From positions 50,996 through 114,995 of the forward strand of contig CALBZE010000023.1 in the NCBI GenBank assembly GCA_937889645.1: a stretch of DNA of 64,000 nt. Direction: 5' to 3'. The DNA is from an uncultured bacterium. GTDB lineage: Bacteria; Gemmatimonadota; Gemmatimonadetes; Longimicrobiales; RSA9. Below the pieces are notes generated by a model. It saw nothing but the letters and a program-made list of their open reading frames with translations, made no database searches and was not told where the DNA came from. Within the stretch, counting starts at the first letter, position 1. Each line of letters opens with the position of its first letter. Shown here one piece after another: positions 36,343 through 45,393 of the stretch. The translations under genes and the position numbers were made by a program.

Positions 36343-37362
36343 GTGTACCGCCACTGCATCTTCTGCGCATCCGAGTTCCCTGCCAACGAATCGATCGAGT
36401 CGTTCCCCGTCGGGCGAAGGTTGGCGTTCGACGCGGCGAAGGGCCGGCTCTGGGTCGTCTGCCGCAACTGCGAGCGCTGGAACCTGACGCCGCTCGAGGA
36501 GCGCTGGGAGGCGATCGAAGAGTGCGAGCGGGTGTACCGCGGGACGCGCCAGCGGATCGCGACGGAGAACATCGGGCTGGCGCGACTGCCGGAGGGGCTC
36601 GAGCTGGTTCGGATCGGCGAGCCGCTCAGGCCGGAGTTCGCGGCTTGGCGTTACGGCGACCAGTTCGGCCGGCGGCGCCGCACGGCGATCGTGACGGTGA
36701 CGGCGGCGCTCGTCGGCGGCGGGATCGGCGGCGTGTTCCTCGGCACGGCCGGGCTCGCCGGCTTTACCGCGGGGCTCATTCCGGCGCAACTGTTCAGCCT
36801 CGTGCGCCAGCTGCGTATGTCTGGCAAGCCGCGGATCCACGTTCCGACGGAAGACGGCGCGACCCTGGAACTCGCCACGGCGCACCTCTATCAGACGAAG
36901 ATCCGTCCGGCGGATGACGTCCCGGATGGCTGGCGGCTCGAGCTCGCGCACAGAGACGGCCAGTCGACGCTCACCGGTCCGGCAGCGACGCACGCTCTCG
37001 GTCTGATCCTACCACACGTCAACGCGAAGGGAGCCTCGCGGCGGCGGATCGAGGCGGCGGTCCGGGAGATCGAAGAGGTTGGCGTGCCCGAACGGTATTT
37101 CGCCGCCGCCGAGCTGCGCGCGCGCAAGAAGGGGCGGGGGTACGCGTCGCTCGCGACGCAGCCGGCGGAGATCCGGCTGGCGCTCGAGATGGCGGCGAAC
37201 GAGGCCGCGGAACGCGCCGCGCTGGAAGGCGAGCTCGCGCTGCTCGAGGCCGCGTGGCGCGAGGCGGAAGAGATCGCCGCGATCGCGGACGACCTGCTGC
37301 TGCCGGACCGGGTTCGCGCGGCGATGGAGCGGCTCCGGCCGAGCGCGCGGCACGGCGTTTGA
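36343..37362 (+). CDS. hypothetical membrane protein with N-terminal zinc ribbon
   Basis: 339 aa. The N-terminus MYRHCIFCASEF ... VVCRNCERWNL makes two CxxC knuckles. One or two membrane spans follow near 114-155 (TAIVTVTAALVGGGIGGVFLG, LAGFTAGLIPAQLFSLV), then a soluble C-terminal region ending in helices (NEAAERAALEGELALLEAAWREAEEIAAIADDLLLP). Family unknown. The start is GTG at 36343 with a distant GAGGG. It lies 16 bp after the paa zinc-ribbon gene and may be cotranscribed, but nothing links it to phenylacetate. Confidence 0.62.
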   Translation: MYRHCIFCASEFPANESIESFPVGRRLAFDAAKGRLWVVCRNCERWNLTPLEERWEAIEECERVYRGTRQRIATENIGLARLPEGLELVRIGEPLRPEFAAWRYGDQFGRRRRTAIVTVTAALVGGGIGGVFLGTAGLAGFTAGLIPAQLFSLVRQLRMSGKPRIHVPTEDGATLELATAHLYQTKIRPADDVPDGWRLELAHRDGQSTLTGPAATHALGLILPHVNAKGASRRRIEAAVREIEEVGVPERYFAAAELRARKKGRGYASLATQPAEIRLALEMAANEAAERAALEGELALLEAAWREAEEIAAIADDLLLPDRVRAAMERLRPSARHGV

Positions 37363-37425
37363 CCGCCGGATCCTCGCCGTACGGCACGACGCCAATCCTT
37401 CCAACCGCGCCACCGGAGGCGACAG

Positions 37426-38448
37426 ATGGAATCGCTCGGCGGCGCAGTCACCGTGTTCCTGGCCAGCGCCGTCGTCGTGGCTGCAGCGGGGATCTCGCTG
37501 GCGCGGAGCGGCGAGGTCATTTCGGCGCGGACGCGATTCGGCGGGGTGTGGGTCGGCTCCGTCCTCCTCGCCGCGGCGACGTCCACACCCGAGCTGCTGA
37601 CCGACATCTCCGCGATCCGATTGGGCGCGCCGGACCTCGCCGTGGGCGACCTGTTCGGCAGCAACATGGCGAACATGCTCATCCTGGCGGTGGTCGCGCT
37701 GATCCCGGGCGTGGAGCCGTTCCGAGAGACCGCCGTCGAGCACGGCTATTCCGCGTCCCTCGCCATCTTGCTGGCGGCCGTCGCAGGGATCGCGATCCTG
37801 GTCGAGCCGTCCGGGACCGTGCTGGGCATCGGGCCCGGCGCCGCGCTGCTGATCCTGGTCTACCTGCTCGGCGCGCGGGTCCTTTATCATCAGAGTACGG
37901 CGCTGCGCGAGAAGGAAGTCGCCGAAAAGCTGGCGCGAGGCGACAGGTCGGGACCCGTCGATCGACGGCTCCCGTCGCTGCGCCGGGCGATGCTGGCGTT
38001 CGTGGTGGCGGTGCTCGTGGTCGCCGTCGCGGCGCCGATCTTCGCGGCCTCGGCGGAACGGATCGCGGTGCTGACCGGCGCCGGGACGACATTCGTCGGC
38101 ACCTGGCTCGTCGGGTTGGCGACCTCGCTGCCGGAGCTGTCCACCTCCATCGCCGCCGCGAGGATCGGCGCGACCGGACTCGCCGTGGGGAATCTGTTCG
38201 GCAGCAATGCGCTGAACATGGCTCTCTTCCTACCGCTCGACGTGGCGAACGGCGGCTCGCCGATCCTTGCCGTCGTGGCGCCGGCGCACGCGGTCACGGC
38301 TCTCATCGGGATCGTACTGATGGCGACGGCGCTCGCGGCGATCACCTACGGCGCCGAGCGCAGGACGCGCTTGATCGAGCCTATCGCCGTCGTCATGATC
38401 TTCCTCTACGCCGCGGGGATCGCGACCATCTACCTGCACGGCCGCTGA
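37426..38448 (+). CDS. CaCA-family sodium/calcium (cation) antiporter
   Basis: 340-aa inner-membrane exchanger of the YrbG type. The two inverted alpha-repeats are clear: STPELLTDISAIRLGAPDLA / GDLFGSNMANM and SLPELSTSIAAARIGATGLA / GNLFGSNALNM, each with the Pro-Glu and GN/DLFGSN motifs that bind cations. About ten spans; a charged cytosolic loop (REKEVAEKLARGDRSGPVDRR) separates the halves. GGAGG stands before the ATG. Monocistronic or following the zinc-ribbon membrane gene after 63 bp. Confidence 0.88.
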   Translation: MESLGGAVTVFLASAVVVAAAGISLARSGEVISARTRFGGVWVGSVLLAAATSTPELLTDISAIRLGAPDLAVGDLFGSNMANMLILAVVALIPGVEPFRETAVEHGYSASLAILLAAVAGIAILVEPSGTVLGIGPGAALLILVYLLGARVLYHQSTALREKEVAEKLARGDRSGPVDRRLPSLRRAMLAFVVAVLVVAVAAPIFAASAERIAVLTGAGTTFVGTWLVGLATSLPELSTSIAAARIGATGLAVGNLFGSNALNMALFLPLDVANGGSPILAVVAPAHAVTALIGIVLMATALAAITYGAERRTRLIEPIAVVMIFLYAAGIATIYLHGR

Positions 38449-38819
38449 CGCGACGGCCGTTCTGGTCGCCGCCGGCACATCCCGACCCGGCGGCGTGTAG
38501 AGAACGCCCGAGAACCGAACGCGCGTGTGGCCGCGCGTCGGGCCAGCGGAATCGTCGAGGGGACCGACAGGTCCACGACGAGATCTCGGGGATGGGCGTG
38601 ATCGGTGTCACACACCCGGCGCATGGCGCGTCCCTGTAGAGGGGCGCGCGCCGGCCGATCGCTCGGCGCGGCTCCCTTCCGTGGCATTCCCCGTGCAGGC
38701 CCGCCGGCTTTCCGACGCGCTCGGCAGCGTCGCCAAGACTGGCCCCCGGGTGAAGCGGGGGCTAACATGTGTCTGCAACGCGGACATCGCTCCCACCCGA
38801 AAGGATTTGCGGCTACCCA
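38449..38819. other. non-coding interval
   Basis: 371 bp with no credible gene. A stem CGCCGCCGG/CCGGCGGCG around 38469-38497 may end the antiporter transcript although no T-run follows. A G/C hairpin (GCCCCC...GGGGGC) and TAACAT lie about 55 bp before the barrel gene, without a convincing -35. Confidence 0.4.
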
Positions 38820-39428
38820 ATGAGAAAGAGGATCGTAGTCCCCATCGCCTGCTGCGCGCTGGTGCTGATCGCACCGGCCCGGCTGGCGGCGCAGCTCCCC
38901 GGCGCGCTCTCGGTCGAAGCCCGACTGGGCGGCGCCTTCGCTACCGGCGACTTTGCCGCGCCCGGCAAGGCGCTCGAAGCAGGTAACGGGTACGCCGCCA
39001 GCGTGAACGGCCGGCTGCAAGTGCTTCCCGGCATGCAGGTCTACGTCGGCTACGAGCGCGCTCAGATGACGTGCGACGCTTGTTCGGCTACGCCGGTGCT
39101 CGACAACACGATCGTCGACGACGGGATCGGCGTCGGGGCGGTCATGGCGGTTCCCATGGGACCGCCCGGCCTGTCGCCGTGGGTCCGCGCCGGGCTCGTC
39201 CGGCGCCAGCTGAAGTTCAGCGGGGACGACGGGAGCGGGGCGTCGAAGCCGGGGATCGGCTTCGACCTGGGCGCCGGCATCACGCTGCCTTTCACGGGGC
39301 CGTTCAAGGTGACCCCGGGGATCCGGTACGTGCGTTATACGACCGAGTTCGACTTCCAGAACGTGCCCGACCGATCGCTGGACGTATCGCACTTCGGCGT
39401 GGACGTAGGGCTCGCCTACCAATTCTGA
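38820..39428 (+). CDS. small outer-membrane beta-barrel protein
   Basis: 202 aa with signal peptide (VPIACCALVLIAPARLAAQ). Amphipathic strands follow: LSVEARLGGAFATGDF, YAASVNGRLQVLPGMQVYVGYERA, SPWVRAGLVRRQLKF, GIGFDLGAGITLPF, KVTPGIRYVRYTTEF. The chain ends in the classical C-terminal aromatic signal (FGVDVGLAYQF). Two Cys in TCDACSA lie in a loop. Probably an eight-strand barrel. The lipoprotein protease gene starts 6 bp after its stop, so the two are likely cotranscribed. Confidence 0.75.
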   Translation: MRKRIVVPIACCALVLIAPARLAAQLPGALSVEARLGGAFATGDFAAPGKALEAGNGYAASVNGRLQVLPGMQVYVGYERAQMTCDACSATPVLDNTIVDDGIGVGAVMAVPMGPPGLSPWVRAGLVRRQLKFSGDDGSGASKPGIGFDLGAGITLPFTGPFKVTPGIRYVRYTTEFDFQNVPDRSLDVSHFGVDVGLAYQF

Positions 39429-39433
39429 ATCGG

Positions 39434-41191
39434 ATGACGACTATGGCGATCAAACGGAGGTTGGCGGCGAGCCTGGTGGCCGCCGTGCCGGTGCTGGCCG
39501 GCTGCGATTCCGAGTCCACGATGTCGCCGGCCCTCGAGGTCGCGATCCACAGCGTGCTGGGCGGGCTCGAGAAGGGCGAGGCGTACGTGCTGAGGGGTGG
39601 GGACATCGGGTCGTTCCCGCTGCTCGGGGGCGAGAACGGCGCCGAGTACATCGTCGTGCCGTTCTACGCGGCGCGGGAGGATCAGGAGCTGGACCTCGCG
39701 CTGCGGGGCGATGGAGTCGCGGCGCCGAGGCCGCTCCTGGCGCTGGCGGAGGGCGAGGAGCTCGGCCGCGCGGGCCGGATGCTCGGTTCGCCCGATCGCT
39801 CGCGGCCGGGCGTCGGGCTCGGCCGCGCGGTCGCGGCGTCCGACCGCGCCCACGAGCAGCTTCGCACGCGCATGCGCCGCGAGGCGGCGGAACTGATGCG
39901 GCGCGGCGTGCCGGACCAGGCGAGCGTCCGGCGGTCGATCGCGGCGCGGCGCGGGAATCTGGCGCTCGCCAGCGCGGCGGTCGGCGACCTCGTCACCCTG
40001 AACGTGCAGGCCGACGTGCCGTGCGACGATCCGCAGTACCGCACCGGCAAGGTGATGGCGATCTCGGAGCGCGCGATCGTGGTGGCCGACACGCTGAACC
40101 CCGCGAACGGCTTCGACGAGAGCCACTACCGCGCGTTCGCCGCCGAGTTCGACGAGCTGGTGCACCCCGTGCTCACCGGGACGTTCGGCGAGCCGACCGA
40201 CATCGACGGGAACGGCAAGGTCATCATCTTCTTCACCTCGGCGGTCAACGACCTGACGCCGCCGGGGTCGGAAGGCGTCATTCTCGGCTTCTTCTACGCC
40301 CGTGACCTGTTCCCGCAGGGCGGGGTCAACGGGTGTGCGGGGAGCAACGAGGCCGAGATGTTCTACATGATGGTGCCGGACCCCAAGCGGGCGCAGCTGG
40401 AGCCGATCTTCTCGCTGTTCTGGGTCGAGGAGCTGGCGATGGGCATCATCGCGCACGAGTACCAGCACCTGATCAACTCGGCGCGGCGCATTTACGTCAA
40501 CGACGCCGAAACGTTCGAGGAGATCTGGCTCGACGAAGCGCTCAGCCACGTGGCGGAGGAGCTGGTCTTCTACGCGGCGTCCGGGATGGGGCCGCGACGG
40601 GACATCCACGTCGACGACCTCCTGGCAAACAATCGCCGTACGGACGCCGTCAACCGATACATGGTCGACAACTTCGTGCGGTACGGGATCTTCCTGCAGG
40701 ACATCGAGGGCGCGTCGATCTTCTCGTACGACCTGGCCGGTCGAGGCGGGAGCTGGGCGTTCCTGCGGTACGTGGCCGACCGGAGCGGAAAGAGCGACGA
40801 AGAATTCTTCCGCGACCTCGTGAACTCCAGGACCGCGGGCCTGGCCAACCTGGGCCGCGTTTCCGGGGAGGACCCCACCGAGATGGCGCGTGACTGGGCG
40901 GTGTCCATCTACACGGACAATTTCGTATCCGGCGTCCCGGACAAGTACAAGCAGCCGAGCTGGAACTTCCGGTCGATTCTCCCGAGGGTCGGGATCTTCA
41001 ACCTGACGTTCCCGCTCTCGGACCGTAAGTTCGATGGCGAGAACGCCGTGAACCTGGCGCTCAGGGGCGGCGGCACGGTGATCGTGCGGGTGCCCGTCGA
41101 TGCGGCCTCGAAGGCGGTGTTGGAAGCGACGACGCCCGGCGGAGGGTCGTTGCCGAGCACCCTGCATCTGACCGTGCTACGCACGCGTTGA
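39434..41191 (+). CDS. exported lipoprotein metalloprotease (HExxH, M30-like)
   Basis: 585 aa. Lipobox VPVLAGC with Cys near residue 24. The catalytic domain contains DIDGNGKVIIFFTSAVNDL, then GIIAHEYQHLIN (zinc motif HEYQH) and a downstream Glu helix ETFEEIWLDEALSHVAEEL, the layout of hyicolysin-type M30 and related gluzincins. A beta domain ends the protein (NAVNLALRGGGTVIVRVPVD). ATG 39434 follows the barrel gene by 6 bp; ATG 39443 is an alternative. A strong palindromic terminator follows. Confidence 0.78.
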   Translation: MTTMAIKRRLAASLVAAVPVLAGCDSESTMSPALEVAIHSVLGGLEKGEAYVLRGGDIGSFPLLGGENGAEYIVVPFYAAREDQELDLALRGDGVAAPRPLLALAEGEELGRAGRMLGSPDRSRPGVGLGRAVAASDRAHEQLRTRMRREAAELMRRGVPDQASVRRSIAARRGNLALASAAVGDLVTLNVQADVPCDDPQYRTGKVMAISERAIVVADTLNPANGFDESHYRAFAAEFDELVHPVLTGTFGEPTDIDGNGKVIIFFTSAVNDLTPPGSEGVILGFFYARDLFPQGGVNGCAGSNEAEMFYMMVPDPKRAQLEPIFSLFWVEELAMGIIAHEYQHLINSARRIYVNDAETFEEIWLDEALSHVAEELVFYAASGMGPRRDIHVDDLLANNRRTDAVNRYMVDNFVRYGIFLQDIEGASIFSYDLAGRGGSWAFLRYVADRSGKSDEEFFRDLVNSRTAGLANLGRVSGEDPTEMARDWAVSIYTDNFVSGVPDKYKQPSWNFRSILPRVGIFNLTFPLSDRKFDGENAVNLALRGGGTVIVRVPVDAASKAVLEATTPGGGSLPSTLHLTVLRTR

Positions 41192-41227
41192 GGCGCCGGT
41201 CGGCTCGGGGACGCGGCCGAGATGTCG

Positions 41228-41259
41228 ACGGCCCCCGCGGCGATCGCCGCGGGGGCCGT
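41228..41259. terminator. bidirectional palindromic terminator
   Basis: Perfect 16+16-bp inverted repeat ACGGCCCCCGCGGCGA / TCGCCGCGGGGGCCGT followed by TTCTTCG, between the convergent protease and DUF4340 genes. Confidence 0.75.
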
Positions 41260-41305
41260 TCTTCGTCCGGCACTTCCGCGCGCCGCGGGTCGGCGCGTCG
41301 GTCGG

Positions 41306-41899
41306 CTACGGCTCCGCGTGCGTGTCCGTCGAGTCGGCGGACTCCGGTTCGGGCTCGGACTCGGCGGGCTCCGGCTCGGGCTCGGCGCGCCACTCCTCGG
41401 CGCGACGCAGTGTGTGGCGGCGGATCGAGCCGTGCACGAGGAACGCCTCGTCCCGGCCGGCGAGGCGCAGGTAGACGGCGTCGTAGGACGGGCCGGCATT
41501 GCCGACCAGGATCCGGACCGGCGCGCCGCTGCCGGTGCCCACCTCCAGGACCCGCGCGGCGCTGTCGCTCACGCCGAGCCGCTCGTGGTTGGCGACGCTG
41601 GACGCGGCCAGGTGGCCGATGCGCGCCTCGCGGAGCGCGCGGAGCAGGCCGGCGACGAGGGCGGAGTCGGCGGGGTGGCCGTCGACGGTCCACCCCGCGG
41701 CCTCGCGGCGCAGCTCGATCGTGTCGCCGGCGGTCAGGATCCGGATCTCGCGCGCGTCCTTCCCGGCTCTCTCGAGCGCCGCGGCCAGCGGTCCGCCGTC
41801 CACCGAGCGCGGCGCGCCGGACAGCAGCGTGGCCGCCGCGTAGAGGACGATCAGCGCGGCGACGACGCCGGCAATGGTCTTGAGCGTCTTCTCACTCAT
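41306..41899 (-). CDS. DUF4340-like membrane-anchored protein
   Basis: 197 aa: one N-terminal span (TIAGVVAALIVLYAAATLL), then a small DUF4340-type domain (REIRILTAGDTIELRREAAGWTVDGHPADSALVAGLLRAL, RILVGNAGPSYDAVYLRL) given in pieces, and an acidic tail of Glu-Pro repeats (EPEPEPAESEPEPESADS). DUF4340 proteins regularly accompany GldG-type ABC auxiliary proteins. Its start overlaps the GldFG stop by 8 bp, and it is the third and last gene of the exporter operon. Confidence 0.78.
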   Translation of the reverse strand: MSEKTLKTIAGVVAALIVLYAAATLLSGAPRSVDGGPLAAALERAGKDAREIRILTAGDTIELRREAAGWTVDGHPADSALVAGLLRALREARIGHLAASSVANHERLGVSDSAARVLEVGTGSGAPVRILVGNAGPSYDAVYLRLAGRDEAFLVHGSIRRHTLRRAEEWRAEPEPEPAESEPEPESADSTDTHAEP

Positions 41900-44153
41900 C
41901 GTCCGAACCTCCCTCCCAGCTCCTGCCGCTCAGCCGACGGCGCTGCGCGACGCGGAACGCGCCGCCGAGGACGAAGAGGAGCGGCACACCGATCAGGTTC
42001 CCCCACTTCAGCATCGCCTGCTGCGCCTCGGACTCGAGGACGAGAGGCGGCGGCGTGCGGTCCTTCGAGCGGATCGAGATCAGCGCGTCGTCCTGTGCGA
42101 GCCAGTCGACCGCGTTGGCGGCGAAGGCCAGGTTCTGCGGGTTGCCGCGCACGAAGTCGTCGCCGACGAAGTCGGCGTCGGCAACGACGACGAGCCGGCC
42201 GGAACTCGCCTCGTCGCCGGCGGCGTCGTCGCCATCACTCCCACCGAGGCCATCGACCACCGCCGCGACGATGCGCGAGCCGAGCGCGACCGGGTCGGTG
42301 TCGAGCACGAGGCCGTCCGGCATGATCGAGCCCGACGCCTCGGTCACGCCCGAGAACTCGGTCGTCCGCCACAGCGGCCGGGCGGCGGCGCCCTCGGCGA
42401 TCTCGAGCGACGTCGCCCAGCCGAGCGTGAGCGCCTCCAGCCCGCGCGTGATCGCGTGATCCTCGTCCGTCCGCACCACGATCGGCCAGAGCGGGTACGG
42501 CGCGATCAGGTTGAAGATCCCGCGCTGGCCGAGCGAGACGCGCTCGTTGGAGCGGAGGTCGTAGGTCAGCCCCGACGCGATCGTGATCCCGTGGCGCGCG
42601 AGGAGCGAGTCGAGCCCGGTCTCGACCGGCCGGGAGAACGGCATCCTCGGGTCGACCACGCCGCGCTCGAGGAGGAACAGCCCCGCGCCGCCGGCGGCGA
42701 GGTAGCCCTCGATGGCCGAGACTGCTGCTTCGCCCAGCGGCTCCTCGGGGCCGGCCAGGACGACGACGCGGAACGAGTCGGGCGACAACTCGGGGACCGA
42801 GTCGCCGGCGATGTAGACGGCCCGGACGTCGTAGCGCTCGGCGAGCGCCCTCTGCAGCGTCGGGTAGCGGAACGGCTCCCGCGCGCCGTAGCCGGTCAGG
42901 AACGCGATGCGCGGCTTCTCCTCGGTCGTCAGCGACGCGATCATCGACGTCAGCTGGTACTCGAGGTCGTCGGTCCGGGCGATCATCGGGATCGACTCCC
43001 GCTGATCGGCATAGAGGACGGCGAGCCCGAGCCAGCCGTTGCGGATCTGGAACTCGTCATTCCGCAGGACGTTGAACTGGATCTCGCGGATCCCGAGCGA
43101 GCGAGCGTCCTCGGCGGCATCGTCGTCCCTGCCGGGATCCATCTCGAGGACCTGGACGCGGCCGTTGGAGACGGCGCGGTAGTCCGCGAGGAGGTCGCGC
43201 ACGTCGCGGAGCGTGAGCGCGATCTCGGGCGGCAGCTCGCTGGACGCGAAGAGCTTGATCGTGACGACGTCGTCGAGCCCGGCGAGCACCTTCCGCGTCC
43301 CTTCCGAAAGGGTGAAGAGCCGGTCCTCGGTCAGATCGAGCCGGCCGCGCACGTGCGCGCCGAGGAGGTTGAGGATGAGCACGCCGACGGCCGCGGTCGC
43401 GATCCCCGCGCGCAGGCGTCGGTACGCGCCGCCGAGGATGCTCAGGCGCTCGCGGAGCAGGAGGAAGTACGCGAGGCCGAGGAAGAACGCGGCCGTCGAG
43501 ACGAAGTAGAGCGCGTCGCGCAGGTCGACCACGCCGCGTGCGATGTTCTCGAAGTGCGACAGCAGCGAGAGCCGAGCCGCGGCGCCCGCCAGCGTCGGCG
43601 GCAGCCCGATCAGCACGACGTCGAGCCCGATCAGGAGGAGCCCGAACGAGATCGCGCCGGCCAGGATGAACGCCGTGATCTGGTTGCGGGTCGCCGCGGA
43701 GGCGAAGAGTCCGATCGCGGTCATCTGCGCGGCCAGGAGCGCGGCGCCGATGTACTGGGCGAGGACGATGCCGGCGTCGGCGTCGGAGAGGATCAGGATC
43801 CCGAACGCGGTCGGGAGCGTGCCGGCCAGCGCGACCAGCGCGAAGAGGTAGTTGCCGACGAACTTGCCGAGCACGAGGTCGGTCTCCCGGACCGGCTGCG
43901 CGGCGAGCCACTCGTACGTGCCGCTGCGGCGCTCTTCGGCGAAGGAGCGCATCGTGATGGCCGGGACGAACACGCTGAACAGCCACGGCAGCAGCGAGAA
44001 GAAGCTGCGCAGCGACGCCACGTTCAGCGCGAAGAGCGAGCGGAACGCCAGGAACAGCCCGAGCGCCAGGAACGCGACGACGAGGATGTACGCCGTCGGG
44101 TGGTCGAAGTAGCTGCGGAACTCCCGGCGCGCGATCGTCCACGTTTGCCTCAT
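41892..44153 (-). CDS. GldF-GldG fused ABC exporter permease/auxiliary protein
   Basis: 753 aa combining two proteins that are usually separate. Residues 1-240 are an ABC-2 permease with six spans (starts TWTIARREFRSYFDHPTAYILVV, includes MRSFAEERRSGTYEWLAAQPV), the GldF type. After two more spans comes a soluble ABC-auxiliary domain of GldG type (RLDLTEDRLFTLSEGTRKVL, DDVVTIKLFASSELPPE, KPRIAFLTGYGAREPF, VVVLAGPEEPL) and a final membrane anchor near the C-terminus (LIGVPLLFVLGGAF). It overlaps the ATPase gene by 4 bp and the DUF4340 gene by 8 bp. Substrate unknown; gliding need not be implied. Confidence 0.85.
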   Translation of the reverse strand: MRQTWTIARREFRSYFDHPTAYILVVAFLALGLFLAFRSLFALNVASLRSFFSLLPWLFSVFVPAITMRSFAEERRSGTYEWLAAQPVRETDLVLGKFVGNYLFALVALAGTLPTAFGILILSDADAGIVLAQYIGAALLAAQMTAIGLFASAATRNQITAFILAGAISFGLLLIGLDVVLIGLPPTLAGAAARLSLLSHFENIARGVVDLRDALYFVSTAAFFLGLAYFLLLRERLSILGGAYRRLRAGIATAAVGVLILNLLGAHVRGRLDLTEDRLFTLSEGTRKVLAGLDDVVTIKLFASSELPPEIALTLRDVRDLLADYRAVSNGRVQVLEMDPGRDDDAAEDARSLGIREIQFNVLRNDEFQIRNGWLGLAVLYADQRESIPMIARTDDLEYQLTSMIASLTTEEKPRIAFLTGYGAREPFRYPTLQRALAERYDVRAVYIAGDSVPELSPDSFRVVVLAGPEEPLGEAAVSAIEGYLAAGGAGLFLLERGVVDPRMPFSRPVETGLDSLLARHGITIASGLTYDLRSNERVSLGQRGIFNLIAPYPLWPIVVRTDEDHAITRGLEALTLGWATSLEIAEGAAARPLWRTTEFSGVTEASGSIMPDGLVLDTDPVALGSRIVAAVVDGLGGSDGDDAAGDEASSGRLVVVADADFVGDDFVRGNPQNLAFAANAVDWLAQDDALISIRSKDRTPPPLVLESEAQQAMLKWGNLIGVPLLFVLGGAFRVAQRRRLSGRSWEGGSDDE

Positions 44154-45139
44154 GCCTCCACCTCCTTCACCACACCGGCTTCGACCAGCTCGGCCTCGTC
44201 GGCGCCGTCCGCGCCCGGCGGCGCGGCCGTGAGCTGGCGGAAGACCTGCTCGAGGCTCGCGCGTTCGCGGTACAGCTCCCAGAGCGTCCACCCGCGCTCG
44301 CCGGCAAGGCGGAAGATCGTCGGGCGGAGGTCGTCGTCGCCGGTGGCGTGGAGCGTTACGCGCACGCGGGCGTCGACCGGCTCCGTCTCGTGCCGAACGA
44401 CGCCGGGGAGCGCCGCGAGCGCGTCGGCAACGCCGTCGCCTTCGGCCTCGACGACGTAGCGCGGCCCGCTCCGCTGCGCGGCGAGGAGGTCGGCGACCGC
44501 GCCGTCGGCGACGAGGCGGCCGCGGCTCACGATCAGGACCCGGTCGCACGTCGCCTCGACCTCGGCCAGGACGTGCGTGCTGACCAGCACGGTGCGGTCG
44601 CGGCCGAGGTCGCGGATCAGGCGACGGATGTCGAGCCGCTGGTTCGGGTCGAGCCCCTCCGTCGGCTCGTCGAGGATCAGGATCTCGGGACGGTGCAGGA
44701 TCGCGGCGGCGAGGCCGACGCGCTGGCGGTACCCCTTGGAGAGCTCGGCGATGGGGCGGTAGTAGACCCCGCCGATCCCCGTCGCCTCGACCACCTCGCC
44801 CAGGGCGCGCCGACGGTCGGCGCCGTTGATGCCCCGCAGCTCCGCGGCGAAGTCCAGGTACTCGGAGACGAGCATCTCGGAGTAGAGCGCGTTGGATTCG
44901 GGCATGTAGCCGATCCGGCGCTTCGCCTCGACGGGCGCCTCGGCGATCGGCCGGCCGTCTATGCGGACGACGCCCGCATCCGGCTCGAGCGTGCCCGCAA
45001 GCATGCGCATCGTCGTCGTCTTTCCCGCCCCGTTCGGGCCGAGGAAGCCGACCACCTGGCCGCGGTCGATCTCGAACGAGAGATCGTCGACCGCGACGAG
45101 GGCGCCGTAGCGTTTCGTAACCCCCTCGACAGCGATCAT
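44150..45139 (-). CDS. ABC transporter ATPase (GldA-like)
   Basis: 329-aa ATP-binding subunit: Walker A GPNGAGKTT (34-42), signature LSKGYRQRVGLA, Walker B ILILDEPTEGLDP and the His switch VSTHVLAE. The C-terminal extension (VVEAEGDGVADALAALPG ... LYRERASLEQVFRQLT) is typical of ABC-2/Gld-type ATPases. ATG 45139 after GGAGGATCC. It is the first gene of the three-gene exporter operon. A strong hairpin with a T-rich tail lies only about 30 nt upstream of the start. Confidence 0.9.
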   Translation of the reverse strand: MIAVEGVTKRYGALVAVDDLSFEIDRGQVVGFLGPNGAGKTTTMRMLAGTLEPDAGVVRIDGRPIAEAPVEAKRRIGYMPESNALYSEMLVSEYLDFAAELRGINGADRRRALGEVVEATGIGGVYYRPIAELSKGYRQRVGLAAAILHRPEILILDEPTEGLDPNQRLDIRRLIRDLGRDRTVLVSTHVLAEVEATCDRVLIVSRGRLVADGAVADLLAAQRSGPRYVVEAEGDGVADALAALPGVVRHETEPVDARVRVTLHATGDDDLRPTIFRLAGERGWTLWELYRERASLEQVFRQLTAAPPGADGADEAELVEAGVVKEVEA

Positions 45140-45170
45140 GGATCCTCCGTTCTGCGAACGAAACGAAAAT

Positions 45171-45203
45171 GCGCCGCCCCGGGCCCGGGTCCCGGCGCGG
45201 CGC
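45171..45203 (-). terminator. intrinsic terminator or attenuator before the ABC operon
   Basis: GCGCCGC / GCGGCGC stem with an inner CCCGGG..CCCGGG pairing. On the minus strand it is followed by ATTTTCGTTTCG. It can end the methyltransferase transcript, but it is so close to the ABC ribosome site that any upstream-initiated ABC mRNA must read through it. Confidence 0.6.
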
Positions 45204-45393
45204 AGGTGTCGTGTGTCGGATGGGTCGAGCGGGCGACCCGGCCGGATCCCGGGCGGATCCTGCTCCGCCCGACCGGCCCCGTCGTCGTTGAGGGTCGTCC
45301 AGCCCGACGCAACCGGCACCGGGTCAGAATTCGGCCCAACGGAAAAGGATACGAGCGGCCGTCGTGGTGGTCAAGTCGGGGCGGGCGCGAGAG

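Noticed and set aside
41874..44459. Long plus-strand frame (861 codons) opposite the GldFG gene
   Set aside because: Shadow of the permease/auxiliary gene; Arg/Glu/Asp/Val-only composition and no domain, while the minus strand has complete motifs and operon overlaps.
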